DNA of 64,000 bases from Microbispora triticiradicis (GCA_003260025.2 QFZU02000064.1:1-64000); one strand, 5' to 3'. Positions 1-10,846 are shown, counted from the first letter of the stretch. The notes: generated from the letters alone by a model not told the origin. Numbers and translations are program-made.

Positions 1-881
1 GGGAGCGCGGCGCGCTGGAGGCGGGCGCCCTGCCCGGCCTGCTGCCGATCGGCCGCCCGGCCGCCGACGAGACCGCCCGCGCGGAGGTCGCCAGGGCGTG
101 GGGCGTCGCCGCGCTGCCCGAGGCGCCCGGCCGCGACACCGCGGGCATCATCGAGGCCGCGCTGAACGACGAGGTCGACGCGCTGGTCGTGGCGGGCGTG
201 GACCCCTACGATCTGCCCGACCCCGCGAGGGCCCTGGCCGCGCTGGAGAACACCCCGTTCATCGTCAGCCTGGAGATCCGCGCCAGCGCGGTCACCGACC
301 GGGCCGACGTGGTCCTGCCGGTCGCCGCGGTGGCCGAGAAGTCCGGCACGTTCGTCGACTGGGAGGGCAGGGGCCGCTCCTTCGGCGTGGCGACCGCCGT
401 ACCGGGCCTGATGAGCGACCTGCGGGCGATCGGCTCGATCGCCGACCTGATGGACGTGCACCTCGGCCTGCCCGACGACGCCGCCGCGCGGCGCGAGATG
501 GCCACGCTCGGCGCCTGGAAGGGCCCGCGCCCGGCCGCGCCCGCGGTCAGCGGCCTCGTGGTCGCGGAGCCGCAGGCGGGCGAGGCGGTGCTGGCCACCT
601 GGCACCTGCTGCTCGACGACGGCCGGATGCAGGACGGCGAGCCGTACCTGGCGGGGACCGCCCGCTCGACGGCGGCGCTGCTGTCGGAGGCCACCGCCGC
701 CGAGATCGGCGCGGTGGACGGCGGCAAGATCACCATCGGTGACGGCGTCGTCCTGCCGGTGCGCGTCGCGGACCTGCCCGACCGTGTCGTGTGGGTGCCG
801 TCCAACTCCGCCGGCCTGTCGGTCACGCGCGACCTGCGCGCGGTCGCCGGAGACGTCGTCAAGATCGGGAGCGTCTCGTGA
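1..881 (+). CDS. nuoG: NADH-quinone oxidoreductase subunit G, C-terminal part (cut by window edge)
   Basis: The reading frame is open from base 3 to a TGA at 879-881, giving about 292 residues. It has the look of the C-terminal molybdopterin-oxidoreductase-like half of NuoG, the large peripheral-arm subunit that carries Fe-S clusters from NADH towards quinone; the Fe-S binding N-terminus lies outside the window. Typical stretches are the [22 protein letters not shown] motif region (about 307-372) and a closing beta domain ending in VVKIGSVS. Its stop overlaps the GTG of nuoH (GTGA). Identification rests on family resemblance and on the six nuo genes that follow in canonical order. Confidence 0.93.
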   Translation, partial: ERGALEAGALPGLLPIGRPAADETARAEVARAWGVAALPEAPGRDTAGIIEAALNDEVDALVVAGVDPYDLPDPARALAALENTPFIVSLEIRASAVTDRADVVLPVAAVAEKSGTFVDWEGRGRSFGVATAVPGLMSDLRAIGSIADLMDVHLGLPDDAAARREMATLGAWKGPRPAAPAVSGLVVAEPQAGEAVLATWHLLLDDGRMQDGEPYLAGTARSTAALLSEATAAEIGAVDGGKITIGDGVVLPVRVADLPDRVVWVPSNSAGLSVTRDLRAVAGDVVKIGSVS

Positions 882-2236
882 ACAACCCCGGACCCACGCT
901 GAGCGACTTCGGCCACGATCCCCTGTGGATCACGATCATCAAGGCCGTCGCGATCTTCGTGTTCCTGATGCTGGGCGTGCTGATGGGCGTGTGGACCGAG
1001 CGCAAGCTCATCTCGCGCATGCAGCACCGCTACGGCCCCAACCGGGCCGGTAAGTTCGGCCTGCTGCAGACGGTGGCCGACGGCCTGAAGATGGGCCTGA
1101 AGGAAGACCTCATGCCACGCACCGTGGACAAGGTGATCTACTTCCTGGCCCCGATCATCATCGCCGTCCCGGCCTTCCTGGCCTTCTCCGTCGTGCCGTT
1201 CGGGCCGATGGTCTGGATGTTCGGCCACCGGACGCCGCTGCAGCTCACCGACCTGCCGGTCGCGGTCCTGCTGGTGCTGGCCACCGCCTCGATCGGCGTG
1301 TACGGCATCGTGCTCGCCGGGTGGGGCTCCCGCTCGCCGTACGCGATCCTCGGCGGCCTGCGCTCCAGCGCCCAGGTCGTGTCGTACGAGATCGCGATGG
1401 GCCTGTCGTTCGTCGCGGTGTTCCTGAACGCGGGCACGCTGTCCACCTCGGAGATCGTGGCCAAGCAGGCGGGCGGCGGCACCTGGGACATCCTCGGGCT
1501 GCACATCCCGACGCCGTCCTGGTACGTGTTCTCGCTGATCCCGTCGTTCCTGATCTACGCGGTCTGCATGCTCGGCGAGACCAACCGCGTGCCGTTCGAC
1601 CTCCCCGAGGGCGAGGGCGAACTGGTCGGCGGCTTCCACACCGAATACTCCTCGTCGCTGAAGTTCGCGATGTTCATGCTCGCCGAGTACGTGAACGTGT
1701 TCACGGTCTCGGCCATGGCGATCACGCTGTTCTTCGGCGGCTGGCGGGCCCCGTGGCCGATCTCCCTGTGGGACGGCGCGAACACCGGCTGGTGGCCCAT
1801 GCTCTGGTTCTTCGCCAAGCTGGTCATCGCGTTCGGGTTCTTCGTCTGGGTCCGTGCCTCGCTGCCACGCGTTCGCTATGACCAGCTCATGGCCTTCGGG
1901 TGGAAGGTGCTGATCCCGCTCAACCTGGTCTGGATCCTGCTGGCCGCCACCTTCAAGGCGCTGCGCCTGCCGGAGACCGACCGGATGGGCATCATGGCCT
2001 TCGGCGCGGTGGTGATCATCGTCGCGTTCGTGGTCTGGCTGCGGTTCGACACGGTGAACCAGCGCCGCAGGGAGGCCAGGGCCGCCCAGGTCGAGGAGGA
2101 GTTCGAGCAACTGCGCGAGGAGCCGGCGGCGGGCGGGTTCCCGGTGCCGGCGCTCGACCTCCCGCACTACCACGGCGCCGTGCCCGCCGCGCGTGTCCCT
2201 ACCGACGCCAAGGAGGTGACCAGTGGGAGCAACTGA
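878..2236 (+). CDS. nuoH: NADH-quinone oxidoreductase subunit H
   Basis: Membrane subunit of complex I that joins the peripheral arm to the proton-pumping arm and helps form the quinone chamber. The GTG start at 878 overlaps the nuoG stop, and the protein (452 residues) begins [16 protein letters not shown]. It has about eight hydrophobic helices and the family signatures [20 protein letters not shown] near the N-terminus and the acidic loop [20 protein letters not shown] after helix 5. The C-terminus has a charged tail of about 60 residues, common in actinobacteria. A perfect Shine-Dalgarno for nuoI (AAGGAGGTGA) lies inside its last codons. Confidence 0.97.
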   Translation: MNNPGPTLSDFGHDPLWITIIKAVAIFVFLMLGVLMGVWTERKLISRMQHRYGPNRAGKFGLLQTVADGLKMGLKEDLMPRTVDKVIYFLAPIIIAVPAFLAFSVVPFGPMVWMFGHRTPLQLTDLPVAVLLVLATASIGVYGIVLAGWGSRSPYAILGGLRSSAQVVSYEIAMGLSFVAVFLNAGTLSTSEIVAKQAGGGTWDILGLHIPTPSWYVFSLIPSFLIYAVCMLGETNRVPFDLPEGEGELVGGFHTEYSSSLKFAMFMLAEYVNVFTVSAMAITLFFGGWRAPWPISLWDGANTGWWPMLWFFAKLVIAFGFFVWVRASLPRVRYDQLMAFGWKVLIPLNLVWILLAATFKALRLPETDRMGIMAFGAVVIIVAFVVWLRFDTVNQRRREARAAQVEEEFEQLREEPAAGGFPVPALDLPHYHGAVPAARVPTDAKEVTSGSN

Positions 2237-2738
2237 TTGGCTGAATCCGATCAAGGGATTCGGCGTCACCTTCCACCACATGTTCAAGAAGCCGGTGACG
2301 GTCAACTATCCCGAGGAGAAGCGGCCCACCGCGCCGCGTTTCCACGGACGGCACCAGCTGAACCGGTGGCCCGACGGCCTGGAGAAGTGCGTCGGCTGCG
2401 AGCTGTGCGCCTGGGCCTGCCCGGCGGACGCCATCTACGTCGAGGGCGGCGACAACACCGACGAGGAGCGGTTCTCGCCCGGTGAGCGGTACGGCCGCGT
2501 CTACCAGATCAACTACCTGCGCTGCATCCTCTGCGGGCTCTGCATCGAGGCGTGCCCGACCCGGGCGCTCACGATGACGAACGAGTACGAGCTCGCCGAC
2601 TCCAGCCGCGAGTCGCTGATCTTCACCAAGGAGATGCTCCTCGCGCCGCTCGGACCGGGCATGGAGCAGCCGCCCCACCCGATGCGCCTCGGCGAGACCG
2701 AGGAGGACTACTACCGGTTGGGTCGAAGCAATGGGTGA
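2223..2738 (+). CDS. nuoI: NADH-quinone oxidoreductase subunit I (2x[4Fe-4S] ferredoxin-like)
   Basis: Peripheral-arm subunit (171 residues) carrying clusters N6a and N6b, which pass electrons to the terminal cluster near quinone. Two CxxCxxCxxxCP motifs are visible: [12 protein letters not shown] at about residue 57 and [12 protein letters not shown] at about 101. GTG start at 2223, eight bases after a strong Shine-Dalgarno inside nuoH; the two genes overlap by 14 nt. It overlaps nuoJ by 8 nt, so translation is probably coupled. Length and motif spacing are normal for the family. Confidence 0.98.
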   Translation: MGATDWLNPIKGFGVTFHHMFKKPVTVNYPEEKRPTAPRFHGRHQLNRWPDGLEKCVGCELCAWACPADAIYVEGGDNTDEERFSPGERYGRVYQINYLRCILCGLCIEACPTRALTMTNEYELADSSRESLIFTKEMLLAPLGPGMEQPPHPMRLGETEEDYYRLGRSNG

Positions 2739-3669
2739 GTCCATCACGTTCTGGGTGCTCGCGGTCGTCTCGGTGATCGCCGCACTCGGACTCGTCTTCA
2801 GCCGAAGGGCCGTCTACTCGGCCCTGATGCTCGGCGTCGTCATGCTCTCGCTGGCGGTGCTGTACGCCGTCCAGGACGCTCCGTTCCTGGCGGCCGTGCA
2901 GATCATCGTCTACACCGGCGCGGTCATGATGCTGTTCCTGTTCGTGCTCATGCTCGTGGGCGTGGACTCCTCCGACTCCCTCGTGGAGACGATCAGGGGG
3001 CAGCGCTTCTGGGCCGTCGTGGGCGGGCTGGGCTTCGCCGTCCTCCTCGCGCTCGGCATCGGGAACGCGGTGGTCGGCTCGCCGAAGGGCCTCACCGCGG
3101 CCGCCGAGGGGGGCAACGTGTCCTCCCTGGCCCAGCTGATCTTCACGCGTCACGTGTTCGCCTTCGAGGTGACCTCGGCGCTGCTGATCACCGCCGCCCT
3201 GGGCGCGATGGTGCTGGCGCACCGGGAGCGCACCGAGGCCAAGCCGACCCAGCGGGACCTGTCCCGGCAGCGCTTCGCCGCCTTCGGCCGTACCGGCAAG
3301 AACCCGGCGCCGCTGCCCGGGCCCGGCACCTACGCCCGGCACAACGCCATCGACATGCCGGCGCTGCTGCCCGACGGGACCATCTCGCCGCTGTCGGTCA
3401 ACCGCTACATCGCCCGGTACGAGGAGTCCAAGGGCATCCTGCCCCCGGAGGTCGCCGACGTGCTGGAGCAGGAGGAGGCCGCGCAGCGGACCGCCGCCCA
3501 GGCCAACGGGCACGGCGGGCACAGCACGCCGACGGTGGCCGAGGAGGCCAGGGACGGCGGTCCCGACACCGAGCCGTTGCCCGAGGGCACCGAGCAGGAC
3601 ACCGTCGTGGCCGGTCGCGTGGTCCGTCCCCGCGGCGAGTCCGCGGCGACCGAGGAGGACGGCAAGTGA
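2731..3669 (+). CDS. nuoJ: NADH-quinone oxidoreductase subunit J
   Basis: Hydrophobic complex I subunit with five predicted transmembrane helices in residues 1-165, including the conserved [19 protein letters not shown] helix. At 312 residues it is much longer than the about 184-residue E. coli protein because of a hydrophilic C-terminal tail of about 140 residues rich in A, E, G and H. Such tails are common in actinobacterial NuoJ; no motif is recognisable in it. Start ATG 2731 overlaps nuoI; the stop overlaps the nuoK GTG. Confidence 0.96.
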   Translation: MGESITFWVLAVVSVIAALGLVFSRRAVYSALMLGVVMLSLAVLYAVQDAPFLAAVQIIVYTGAVMMLFLFVLMLVGVDSSDSLVETIRGQRFWAVVGGLGFAVLLALGIGNAVVGSPKGLTAAAEGGNVSSLAQLIFTRHVFAFEVTSALLITAALGAMVLAHRERTEAKPTQRDLSRQRFAAFGRTGKNPAPLPGPGTYARHNAIDMPALLPDGTISPLSVNRYIARYEESKGILPPEVADVLEQEEAAQRTAAQANGHGGHSTPTVAEEARDGGPDTEPLPEGTEQDTVVAGRVVRPRGESAATEEDGK

Positions 3670-3962
3670 CCACCCACTATCTGGTGCTCTCCGCGCTGCT
3701 GTTCGCCATCGGCGGCGTCGGCGTGCTCGTACGGCGCAACGCCATCGTGGTGTTCATGTGCGTCGAGCTCATGCTCAACGCCTGCAACCTGGCGTTCGTC
3801 ACCTTCGCCCGGCAGAACGGCAACCTCGACGGCCAGCTCATCGCGTTCTTCGTGATGATCGTGGCCGCCGCCGAGGTGGTCATCGGCCTGGCCATCATCG
3901 TGACGATCTTCCGAACCCGCAGGTCCGCGTCGGTCGACGACGTCAGCCTGCTGAAGTACTAA
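3666..3962 (+). CDS. nuoK: NADH-quinone oxidoreductase subunit K
   Basis: Small membrane subunit of 98 residues with three transmembrane helices. The helix-2 glutamate in [17 protein letters not shown] and the helix-3 glutamate in [14 protein letters not shown], both part of the proton path in this MrpC-like family, are present. GTG start at 3666 overlaps the nuoJ stop by four bases (GTGA). Confidence 0.97.
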   Translation: MTTHYLVLSALLFAIGGVGVLVRRNAIVVFMCVELMLNACNLAFVTFARQNGNLDGQLIAFFVMIVAAAEVVIGLAIIVTIFRTRRSASVDDVSLLKY

Positions 3963-3971
3963 GAGGTGGCC

Positions 3972-5870
3972 GTGGAACCCGCTGAGATCATCCAGCACTC
4001 CGGTGGAGCGATCGGGGCCGCCTGGCTGATGATCGCTCTGCCCCTGGTGGGAGCGGCGATCCTCCTGCTGGGCGGCCGGAGGACCGACAAGATCGGCCAC
4101 CTGCTCGGGGTGCTCATGGCCGTGGCTTCGTTCGCGGTGGCCGCGCTGTCGTTCGTCCAGCTTCTCGGCTTCGCCCCCGGCGAGCGCCGCCGGGGCATCG
4201 AGCTGTACGACTTCGTCCCGGGCCTGGCGAAGGTGGGCCTGCTGGTCGACCCGCTGTCGATCTCGTTCTGCCTGCTGATCACCGGTGTGGGCTCGCTGAT
4301 CCACATCTACTCGATCGGCTACATGGCGCACGACCCGAACAGGCGGCGGTTCTTCGCCTACCTGAACCTGTTCGTGGCGGCGATGCTCCTGCTGGTGCTG
4401 GCCGACAACTACGTCGCGCTGTTCGTCGGCTGGGAGGGCGTCGGCCTCGCGTCGTACCTGCTGATCGGGTTCTGGCAGCACAAGCCCTCGGCGGCGACCG
4501 CGGCCAAGAAGGCGTTCATCGTCAACCGCGTCGGCGACTTCGGCCTGCTGATCGGCCTCTTCACGATCTTCGCGACGTTCCACACGCTGGCCTTCAACGA
4601 CGTCTTCGCGAACGCGGACAAGGCGTCCTCGGGCACGCTCACCGCGATCGGCCTGCTGCTGCTGGTCGGCGCGTGCGGCAAGTCGGCCCAGCTGCCGCTG
4701 CAGTCCTGGCTTCTCGACGCGATGGAGGGCCCGACCCCGGTCTCGGCCCTCATCCACGCGGCGACCATGGTCACCGCCGGTGTCTACCTCATCGTCCGGT
4801 CCGGCCCGATCTACCAGGGCGCCGAGACGGCGCAGCTCGTCGTGACGATCGTCGGTGTGGCGACCCTGCTCGCCGGTGCGATCATCGGTACCGCCAAGGA
4901 CGACATCAAGAAGGCGCTGGCCGGTTCGACGATGTCGCAGATCGGCTACATGGTGCTCGCCGCGGGCATCGGCCCGGCCGGTTACGCCTTCGCGATCGCG
5001 CACCTGATCACGCACGGCTTCTTCAAGGCCGACATGTTCCTCGGCGCCGGCTCGGTCATGCACGCCATGAACGACGAGGTCGACATGAGGAAGTACGGCG
5101 CGCTGCGGAAGGTCATGCCGGTCACGTTCGCGACGTTCGCCATCGGCTACCTCGCGATCATCGGGTTCCCGCTGCTGTCCGGCTACTTCACCAAGGACGG
5201 CATCATCGAGACCGTGATGGAGCACAACGCCGTCCTCGGCTGGCTGGCCGTGCTCGGCGCCGGCATCACCGGCTTCTACATGTCGCGCCTGGTGTTCATG
5301 ACGTTCTTCGGCGCCAAGCGCTGGGAGCCGACGGCCCACCCGCACGAGTCGCCCGCCGTCATGACCTGGCCGCTGATCATCCTGTCGATCGGCGCGATCG
5401 GCCTGGGCGCGTTCCTGGTCCTCGGCAACCGGTTCATGACCTTCCTCGCGCCGGCCGTCGGCGCGCCGGAGGAGATGCCGTCCTTCCACCCGTTCAGCCT
5501 CACCGGGCTGGCCACGCTCGCGCTCGTCGCGGTGGGCGCGGTGTTCGCCTGGTTCCGGTACGGCGCGGCCGAGGTGCCGGCGGTCGCCCCGCGCGGCTCG
5601 TTCCTCACCACCTTCGCCCGTCGTGACCTGTACGGCGACGCCCTGAACGAGGCGCTGTTCATGCGCCCCGGCCAGTGGCTGACCCGCCTGGCCGTGTTCT
5701 TCGACAACCGCGGCGTCGACGGCCTGGTGAACGGCCTGGCCGCCGGCATCGGGGGGACCTCCGGGCGGCTGCGCAGGATCCAGACCGGGTTCGTCCGCTC
5801 GTACGCGCTGTCGATCTTCCTGGGCGCGGCCGTCCTGGCCGGTGCCTGGCTCGTCGTAGGGAACCTGTGA
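3972..5870 (+). CDS. nuoL: NADH-quinone oxidoreductase subunit L
   Basis: Distal antiporter-like proton-pumping subunit, about 632 residues and 15-16 helices. Family marks are the N-terminal IHIYSIGYM segment, [16 protein letters not shown], the [27 protein letters not shown] block and the lysine/histidine series before the long C-terminal lateral helix. Two in-frame GTG codons, 3966 and 3972, could start it. I prefer 3972 because AAGAGG lies five bases upstream, while 3966 has no room for a ribosome site. The stop (TGA 5868-5870) overlaps the nuoM ATG. Confidence 0.96.
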   Translation: MEPAEIIQHSGGAIGAAWLMIALPLVGAAILLLGGRRTDKIGHLLGVLMAVASFAVAALSFVQLLGFAPGERRRGIELYDFVPGLAKVGLLVDPLSISFCLLITGVGSLIHIYSIGYMAHDPNRRRFFAYLNLFVAAMLLLVLADNYVALFVGWEGVGLASYLLIGFWQHKPSAATAAKKAFIVNRVGDFGLLIGLFTIFATFHTLAFNDVFANADKASSGTLTAIGLLLLVGACGKSAQLPLQSWLLDAMEGPTPVSALIHAATMVTAGVYLIVRSGPIYQGAETAQLVVTIVGVATLLAGAIIGTAKDDIKKALAGSTMSQIGYMVLAAGIGPAGYAFAIAHLITHGFFKADMFLGAGSVMHAMNDEVDMRKYGALRKVMPVTFATFAIGYLAIIGFPLLSGYFTKDGIIETVMEHNAVLGWLAVLGAGITGFYMSRLVFMTFFGAKRWEPTAHPHESPAVMTWPLIILSIGAIGLGAFLVLGNRFMTFLAPAVGAPEEMPSFHPFSLTGLATLALVAVGAVFAWFRYGAAEVPAVAPRGSFLTTFARRDLYGDALNEALFMRPGQWLTRLAVFFDNRGVDGLVNGLAAGIGGTSGRLRRIQTGFVRSYALSIFLGAAVLAGAWLVVGNL

Positions 5871-7375
5871 TGCCCTGGCTTTCAACCCTGATGGGCGTGT
5901 CCGTACTCGGCGCGCTGGGCGTGACCCTTGTCCGGAACGACAAGCTCGCCAAGCAGTTCACCCTCGTGGTGTCGCTGATCGTGCTGGCGCTGACCGTCGC
6001 CATGGCGGTCCAGTTCAGCCCGAACGGCGACAAGTTCCAGTTCGCCGAGACGTACGACTGGATCCCCGCGTTCGGCGTCCACTACGGCGTCGCGGTGGAC
6101 GGCATCGCCCTGGTGCTGATCCTGCTGTCGGTGATCCTCGTGCCGATCGTGGTGCTCGCCTCGTGGCACGACGCCGAGGCCGGCAAGCGCTCGGTCCGCA
6201 CGTACTTCTCGCTGCTGCTGGTGCTCGAGGCCATGATGATCGGCGTCTTCGCGGCGACCGACGTCTTCCTCTTCTACGTCTTCTTCGAAGCCATGCTGAT
6301 CCCGATGTACTTCATGATCGGGTCGTACGGCGGGGCGCAGCGGTCGTACGCGGCCGTGAAGTTCCTGCTGTACTCGCTGTTCGGCGGGCTGCTGATGCTG
6401 GTGGCGGTGATCGCGCTCTACTCGATCGCCGGCAAGGGCACGTTCATGTTCACCGACCTGGTCGGGACCATCCAGGACGTGACGACGCAGAAGTGGCTGT
6501 TCCTCGGCTTCTTCGTCGCCTTCGCGATCAAGGCGCCGCTGTGGCCGTTCCACACCTGGCTGCCGGACGCCGCCGCCCAGGCCCCGGCCGGCGCGGCCGT
6601 GCTGCTCGTGGGCGTGCTCGACAAGGTCGGCACGTACGGCATGCTGCGCTTCTGCCTCGAACTGTTCCCCGACGCCGCGAAGTTCTTCACGCCGCTGGTC
6701 ATCACGCTGTCGGTGATCGGCATCGTGTACGGCGCGATCGTGGCCATCGGGCAGACCGACATGAAGCGGCTCATCGCATACACCTCGGTGTCGCACTTCG
6801 GCTTCATCGCGATGGGCGTGTTCGCCATGACGACCAACGCGGGCTCGGGCGCGACGCTCTACATGGTCAACCACGGCTTCTCGACCGGCGCGCTGTTCCT
6901 CGTCGCGGGCTTCCTCATCTACCGCAGGGGCTCGCAGTTCATCTCCGACTACGGCGGCGTGCAGAAGGTGGCGCCGATCCTCGCCGGGACGTTCCTGGTG
7001 GCGGGTCTGTCCAGCCTCTCGCTGCCCGGCCTGAGCACGTTCGTCAGCGAGTTCATGGTCCTCATCGGCACCTACGAGCGGTACCTCGTGCCCGCCGTCA
7101 TCGCGACGACCGGCGTCATCCTCGCCGCGATCTACATCCTGTGGATGTACCAGCGGACGATGAACGGCCCGACCGCCGAGTCGGTCAAGGCGCTGCCGGA
7201 CCTCAACGCGCGGGAGAAGTTCGTGGTGGCGCCGCTGATCGCGCTGCTGCTGGTGTTCGGCTTCTATCCCAAGCCGCTGCTCGACGTGATCAACCCCGCC
7301 GTGAAGGACACGCTGTCCAGCGTCTCGGTCACGGACCCGAAGCCGGCCGTACCCGTTGCTCAGGAGGGCAAGTGA
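5870..7375 (+). CDS. nuoM: NADH-quinone oxidoreductase subunit M
   Basis: Antiporter-like proton-pumping subunit of 501 residues with about 14 helices. The signature FFEAMLIPMYFMIGSYGG holds the helix-5 glutamate, and LWPFHTWLPDAAAQAPAGAAVLL followed by DKVGTYG holds the conserved helix-7/8 lysine region. ATG at 5870 sits in an ATGA-type overlap with nuoL; the stop overlaps the nuoN GTG. Typical length. Confidence 0.97.
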   Translation: MPWLSTLMGVSVLGALGVTLVRNDKLAKQFTLVVSLIVLALTVAMAVQFSPNGDKFQFAETYDWIPAFGVHYGVAVDGIALVLILLSVILVPIVVLASWHDAEAGKRSVRTYFSLLLVLEAMMIGVFAATDVFLFYVFFEAMLIPMYFMIGSYGGAQRSYAAVKFLLYSLFGGLLMLVAVIALYSIAGKGTFMFTDLVGTIQDVTTQKWLFLGFFVAFAIKAPLWPFHTWLPDAAAQAPAGAAVLLVGVLDKVGTYGMLRFCLELFPDAAKFFTPLVITLSVIGIVYGAIVAIGQTDMKRLIAYTSVSHFGFIAMGVFAMTTNAGSGATLYMVNHGFSTGALFLVAGFLIYRRGSQFISDYGGVQKVAPILAGTFLVAGLSSLSLPGLSTFVSEFMVLIGTYERYLVPAVIATTGVILAAIYILWMYQRTMNGPTAESVKALPDLNAREKFVVAPLIALLLVFGFYPKPLLDVINPAVKDTLSSVSVTDPKPAVPVAQEGK

Positions 7376-8922
7376 ACGGCACCATTGAGGCGCCCACCAT
7401 CGAGTACGCCCTGCTGGCGCCGATGCTCGTCGTCTTCGGCGCGGCGATCGCCGGTGTGCTGGTGGAGGCGTTCGCGCCGCGTTACCTGCGATCGGCGGTC
7501 CACCTGCCGCTCACGCTCCTCTCGCTGGCCGGCGCGTTCGCGCTGACCGTGTGGCAGGCGGTCAAGGGCGTGCCGACCAAGCCCGCGGCCATGGGCGCGG
7601 TGGCGGTCGACGGCCCGGCGCTGTTCATCTGGGGCACGATCCTCGTGCTCGCCTTCGTGAGCGTGCTGCTCATCAAGGACGAGGAGCACTTCGTCGGCTC
7701 CGCGGCGGCCCTGCCCGGGTCGGCCGAGGAGGAGCAGTCGCTGGTGGAGCGCGCCGCGCACACCGAGGTCTACCCGCTGCTGCTGTTCGCGGTGGGCGGC
7801 ATGCTGCTCTTCCCGGCGTCCAACGACCTGCTGGTGGCGTTCGTCGCCCTGGAGGTCATGTCGCTGCCGCTGTACCTGCTGTGCGGCCTCGCGCGCCGTC
7901 GCCGCCTGCTGTCGCAGGAGGCCGCGGTCAAGTACTTCCTGCTCGGCGCCTTCTCCTCGGCGTTCTTCCTGTACGGCACCGCCCTGCTGTACGGCTATGC
8001 CGGTTCGGTCGACCTCGCGAAGATCAACCTCGCGCTCGGCTCGGTCGGCGGCCAGGACACGCTGCTCTACATCGGCGCGGCCATGCTCGGCGTCGGCCTG
8101 CTGTTCAAGATCGGCGCGGCGCCGTTCCAGGCGTGGAAGCCGGACGTCTACCAGGGCTCGCCCACGCCCATCACGGCGCTGATGGCCTCCGGCACCCTGG
8201 TGGCCGCCTTCGGCGCGCTGCTGCGCGTGTTCTGGGTCGGCCTCGGCGGTCTCGACTGGGACTGGCGCCCGGTGTTCTACGGTGTGGCGATTCTCACGAT
8301 GGTGGTAGGCGCGATCCTCGCGATCACGCAGACCGACATCAAGCGGATGCTCGCCTACTCCTCGATCGCCCACGGCGGCTTCCTGCTCATCGGCGTGATC
8401 GCCACCGGCAGCGCCGCGCAGAACACCGCGGCCCTGTCGGGCCTGCTGTTCTACCTGGTGGCGTACGGCTTCACCACGGTCGGCGCGTTCGCGGTCGTCA
8501 CGATGGTGCGCGACGCGGGCGGCGAGGCGTGGCACCTGTCCCGCTGGGCCGGGCTCGGCAAGCGCTCGCCGCTGCTGGCCGGCACGTTCGCCTTCTTCCT
8601 GCTGGCCTTCGCCGGTATCCCGCTGACCAGCGGGTTCTTCGGCAAGTACGCCGTCTTCCAGGCGGCCGTCAGCGGGGGCGCGCTGCCGCTGGTCATCGTC
8701 GGCGTGGTGGCCTCGGCCGTCGCCGCGTTCTTCTACGTGCGGGTGATCGTGCTGATGTTCTTCAGCGACCCGGCCGCCGACGGTCCGTCCGTCGTCCTGC
8801 CCTCCCGGGGGACCGCGGCTGTGGTAGGTATCGCGGCATTGGCTACGGTAGTTCTCGGGGTGTTCCCTCAGCCCGTGCTTGACCTCGCGCACACGGCTGC
8901 GCAGTCCTTGTTCGTCCGATAG
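7372..8922 (+). CDS. nuoN: NADH-quinone oxidoreductase subunit N
   Basis: Third antiporter-like complex I subunit, 516 residues, about 14 helices. The VAFVALEVMSLPLYLLCGL segment (helix-5 glutamate), GAAPFQAWKPDVYQGSPTPITALMASG and TDIKRMLAYSSIAHGGFLLIG are diagnostic. GTG start at 7372 overlaps the nuoM stop (GTGA). It is the last nuo gene and is followed after 11 bases by a polyprenyl synthase gene. Confidence 0.97.
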   Translation: MNGTIEAPTIEYALLAPMLVVFGAAIAGVLVEAFAPRYLRSAVHLPLTLLSLAGAFALTVWQAVKGVPTKPAAMGAVAVDGPALFIWGTILVLAFVSVLLIKDEEHFVGSAAALPGSAEEEQSLVERAAHTEVYPLLLFAVGGMLLFPASNDLLVAFVALEVMSLPLYLLCGLARRRRLLSQEAAVKYFLLGAFSSAFFLYGTALLYGYAGSVDLAKINLALGSVGGQDTLLYIGAAMLGVGLLFKIGAAPFQAWKPDVYQGSPTPITALMASGTLVAAFGALLRVFWVGLGGLDWDWRPVFYGVAILTMVVGAILAITQTDIKRMLAYSSIAHGGFLLIGVIATGSAAQNTAALSGLLFYLVAYGFTTVGAFAVVTMVRDAGGEAWHLSRWAGLGKRSPLLAGTFAFFLLAFAGIPLTSGFFGKYAVFQAAVSGGALPLVIVGVVASAVAAFFYVRVIVLMFFSDPAADGPSVVLPSRGTAAVVGIAALATVVLGVFPQPVLDLAHTAAQSLFVR

Positions 8923-8933
8923 GAGATCTCCGT

Positions 8934-9929
8934 ATGGCCGCGCCGCCCGTAGTGGACATTCCTTTCGTCGACGAGCGGTTGGCCGAGGACCTGGCGAACG
9001 GTCTCGCGGCAGTGGAGAAGCTGCTGCGCTCGTCGGTCGAGAGCGAGGACGCCTTCGTCACGGAGGCGTCCCGGCATCTCATCGAGGCGGGCGGCAAGCG
9101 GTTCCGGGCCACGCTCGTGCTGCTCGCCGCCCAGTTCGGCACCCACGACGCTCCCGGCGTCGTGCCCGGGGCCGTCGTCATCGAGCTGACCCACCTGGCC
9201 ACGCTCTACCACGACGACGTGATGGACGAGGCCCCGGTGCGCCGGGGCTCCCCGTCCGCCAACGCCCGGTGGGACAACACCGTGGCCATCCTCACCGGCG
9301 ACTATCTCTTCGCCCAGGCGTCGGAGATCCTGGCCGACCTCGGCAGCGAGCTGATCCGGATCCAGGCGCGCACGTTCTCCCGTCTCGTGCGCGGCCAGAT
9401 CCGCGAGACGATCGGCCCGGCCGAGGGCCGCGACGCGGTCGCCCACTACATCAGCGTGCTCGCCGACAAGACGGGCTCTCTCATCGCCACCTCGGGCCGC
9501 TTCGGCGCCATGCTGGCCGGGGCCCCCGCCGACGTCGTGGACCGCCTCACCGACGCCTGCGAGGCGATCGGCGTGGCCTGGCAGCTCGGCGACGACCTCA
9601 TCGACGTGGCCGCGCCCACGGCCGACTCGGGCAAGACGCCCGGCACCGACCTGCGCGAGGGCATCCGCACGCTCCCCGTGCTGCACGCCCTGGCCTCGGA
9701 CGACCCCGCGGACGCCCGGCTGCGTACGCTGCTGTCGGGGCCGGTGGCGGAGGAGGACGTCGAGGAGGCGCTCACGCTGCTGCGGGCCAACCACGCGATG
9801 ACGCAGGCCCGCGCCGAGCTGATCCGCTGGACCGACCGGGCCAAGACCGCCCTCGCCGGCCTGCCCGACATCCCCGCCCGTGCGGCTCTGGTCGCCCTGT
9901 GCGACTACGTCGTCGAGCGCACGGGCTGA
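8934..9929 (+). CDS. Long-chain polyprenyl diphosphate synthase
   Basis: A 331-residue trans-isoprenyl diphosphate synthase that condenses isopentenyl diphosphate onto an allylic primer. The first aspartate-rich motif is HDDVMDEAPVRRG (about residues 95-107) and the second is QLGDDLIDV (about 220-228). The residues before the first motif are small or aromatic, in keeping with a C30-C45 product, but chain length cannot be read from sequence. ATG at 8934 follows AGGAG. It is co-linear with nuoN, 11 bases apart, which suggests it makes the menaquinone side chain used by complex I. Confidence 0.92.
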   Translation: MAAPPVVDIPFVDERLAEDLANGLAAVEKLLRSSVESEDAFVTEASRHLIEAGGKRFRATLVLLAAQFGTHDAPGVVPGAVVIELTHLATLYHDDVMDEAPVRRGSPSANARWDNTVAILTGDYLFAQASEILADLGSELIRIQARTFSRLVRGQIRETIGPAEGRDAVAHYISVLADKTGSLIATSGRFGAMLAGAPADVVDRLTDACEAIGVAWQLGDDLIDVAAPTADSGKTPGTDLREGIRTLPVLHALASDDPADARLRTLLSGPVAEEDVEEALTLLRANHAMTQARAELIRWTDRAKTALAGLPDIPARAALVALCDYVVERTG

Positions 9930-10028
9930 CACCTCGCCGAGGCGGCGTACGCCAGAGCCGAGGCGGCGCTCGCCTGACGTCTCCGCGGGCCGGGGCCGCC
10001 CCGTCCGGCCGCTGGCCGAGCACGAAAT

Positions 10029-10772
10029 CTACTTCTGGTCGGCGAGCCACTCGTCGAAGGTGGTCGGCGCGATGCGGGCGCCCTCTCCGGGAAGGAGCAC
10101 GTCTCCGGCCATCGACGTGTCGAAGAGTCCCGACCAGGTCGGCACGAGCTTGACCGTACGGCCCCGCGCCGCGAGGGTGCGCCGGGCCATGTCGACGAGG
10201 TCCTGCGGCTCGGGACCGGCCACGTCGGCGTAGCGCCCCTGGGGCTCGCCCACGGCGATCTCGGCGAGGACGTCGGCCACGTCCGCGGGCGCGATCGGCT
10301 GCACGAGCAGCGGTGCGATCGTGGCGACGCCGTCCTGCTCGGTCCAGCTCACCACCATCTCGGCGAAGTCGTGGAACTGCGCGACCGGGACGATCGTCCA
10401 CGGCACCGGACCGGCGGAGACCAGGCGCTCCTGCTCCCGCTTGCCGGCGTAGTGGGCGTTGCCCTCCACCCGGTGGATGTCGATGATCGACAGCAGCACG
10501 TGGTGACGGACGCCCGCCCGCTCCTCGGCGGCGAGCAGGTTGCGGGTGGTCGTGCCGAAGTACGCCACCGCCTCGTCCCGGTCGGTCGCCTCCGAGCTGA
10601 TCGCGTCGACCACCGCCTCGACGCCGGCCAGAGCGTCGTCCAGCCCCTCACCGGTCAGCAGGTTCACGCCGAGGGACCGGCTGATGCGTACGACGTCGTG
10701 CCCGTCCCGTTCGAGGGCGGCGACGGTGAGCGACCCGATGTTCCCGGTGGCGCCGGCGACTGCGATTCGCAT
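10029..10772 (-). CDS. NmrA-like NAD(P)-binding protein / atypical SDR
   Basis: A 247-residue Rossmann-fold protein with the dinucleotide motif GATGNIGS close to the N-terminus (MRIAVAGATGNIGS). It belongs to the NmrA/atypical short-chain group often annotated as NAD(P)H azoreductase or redox sensor; substrate unknown. I chose ATG 10772 because AAGGAG lies eight bases upstream; an upstream in-frame ATG would overlap the operator. It is divergent from the Rrf2 regulator, the arrangement of RsrR and its NmrA-type target in Streptomyces venezuelae, so it is probably repressed by that regulator. Confidence 0.85.
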   Translation of the reverse strand: MRIAVAGATGNIGSLTVAALERDGHDVVRISRSLGVNLLTGEGLDDALAGVEAVVDAISSEATDRDEAVAYFGTTTRNLLAAEERAGVRHHVLLSIIDIHRVEGNAHYAGKREQERLVSAGPVPWTIVPVAQFHDFAEMVVSWTEQDGVATIAPLLVQPIAPADVADVLAEIAVGEPQGRYADVAGPEPQDLVDMARRTLAARGRTVKLVPTWSGLFDTSMAGDVLLPGEGARIAPTTFDEWLADQK

Positions 10773-10800
10773 GGTCTTCTCCTTCACTCGATGCCATGCT

Positions 10801-10825
10801 ATCTCGGACAAAAAAGGTCCGTAAT
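10801..10825. promoter_or_regulatory. Probable RsrR-type operator (25-bp inverted repeat)
   Basis: The arms ATCTCGGAC and GTCCGTAAT are inverted with 7 of 9 bases matching around an A-rich centre, 25 bp in total. This fits the 11-3-11 inverted repeat described for RsrR sites. It lies between the divergent reductase and regulator genes and 9 bp upstream of a TATACT -10-like hexamer (10834-10839) that is only seven bases from the regulator ATG, so that transcript may be leaderless. Confidence 0.6.
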
Positions 10826-10846
10826 GTCTGCAATATACTACGGCCT

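Noticed and set aside
206-2305. Very long open frame antisense to nuoG-nuoI (and a similar one antisense to nuoJ-nuoL, 3405-5885)
   Set aside because: Low-complexity, His/Arg/Gly-rich translation typical of the reverse strand of GC-rich genes; the sense frames are clear nuo genes.
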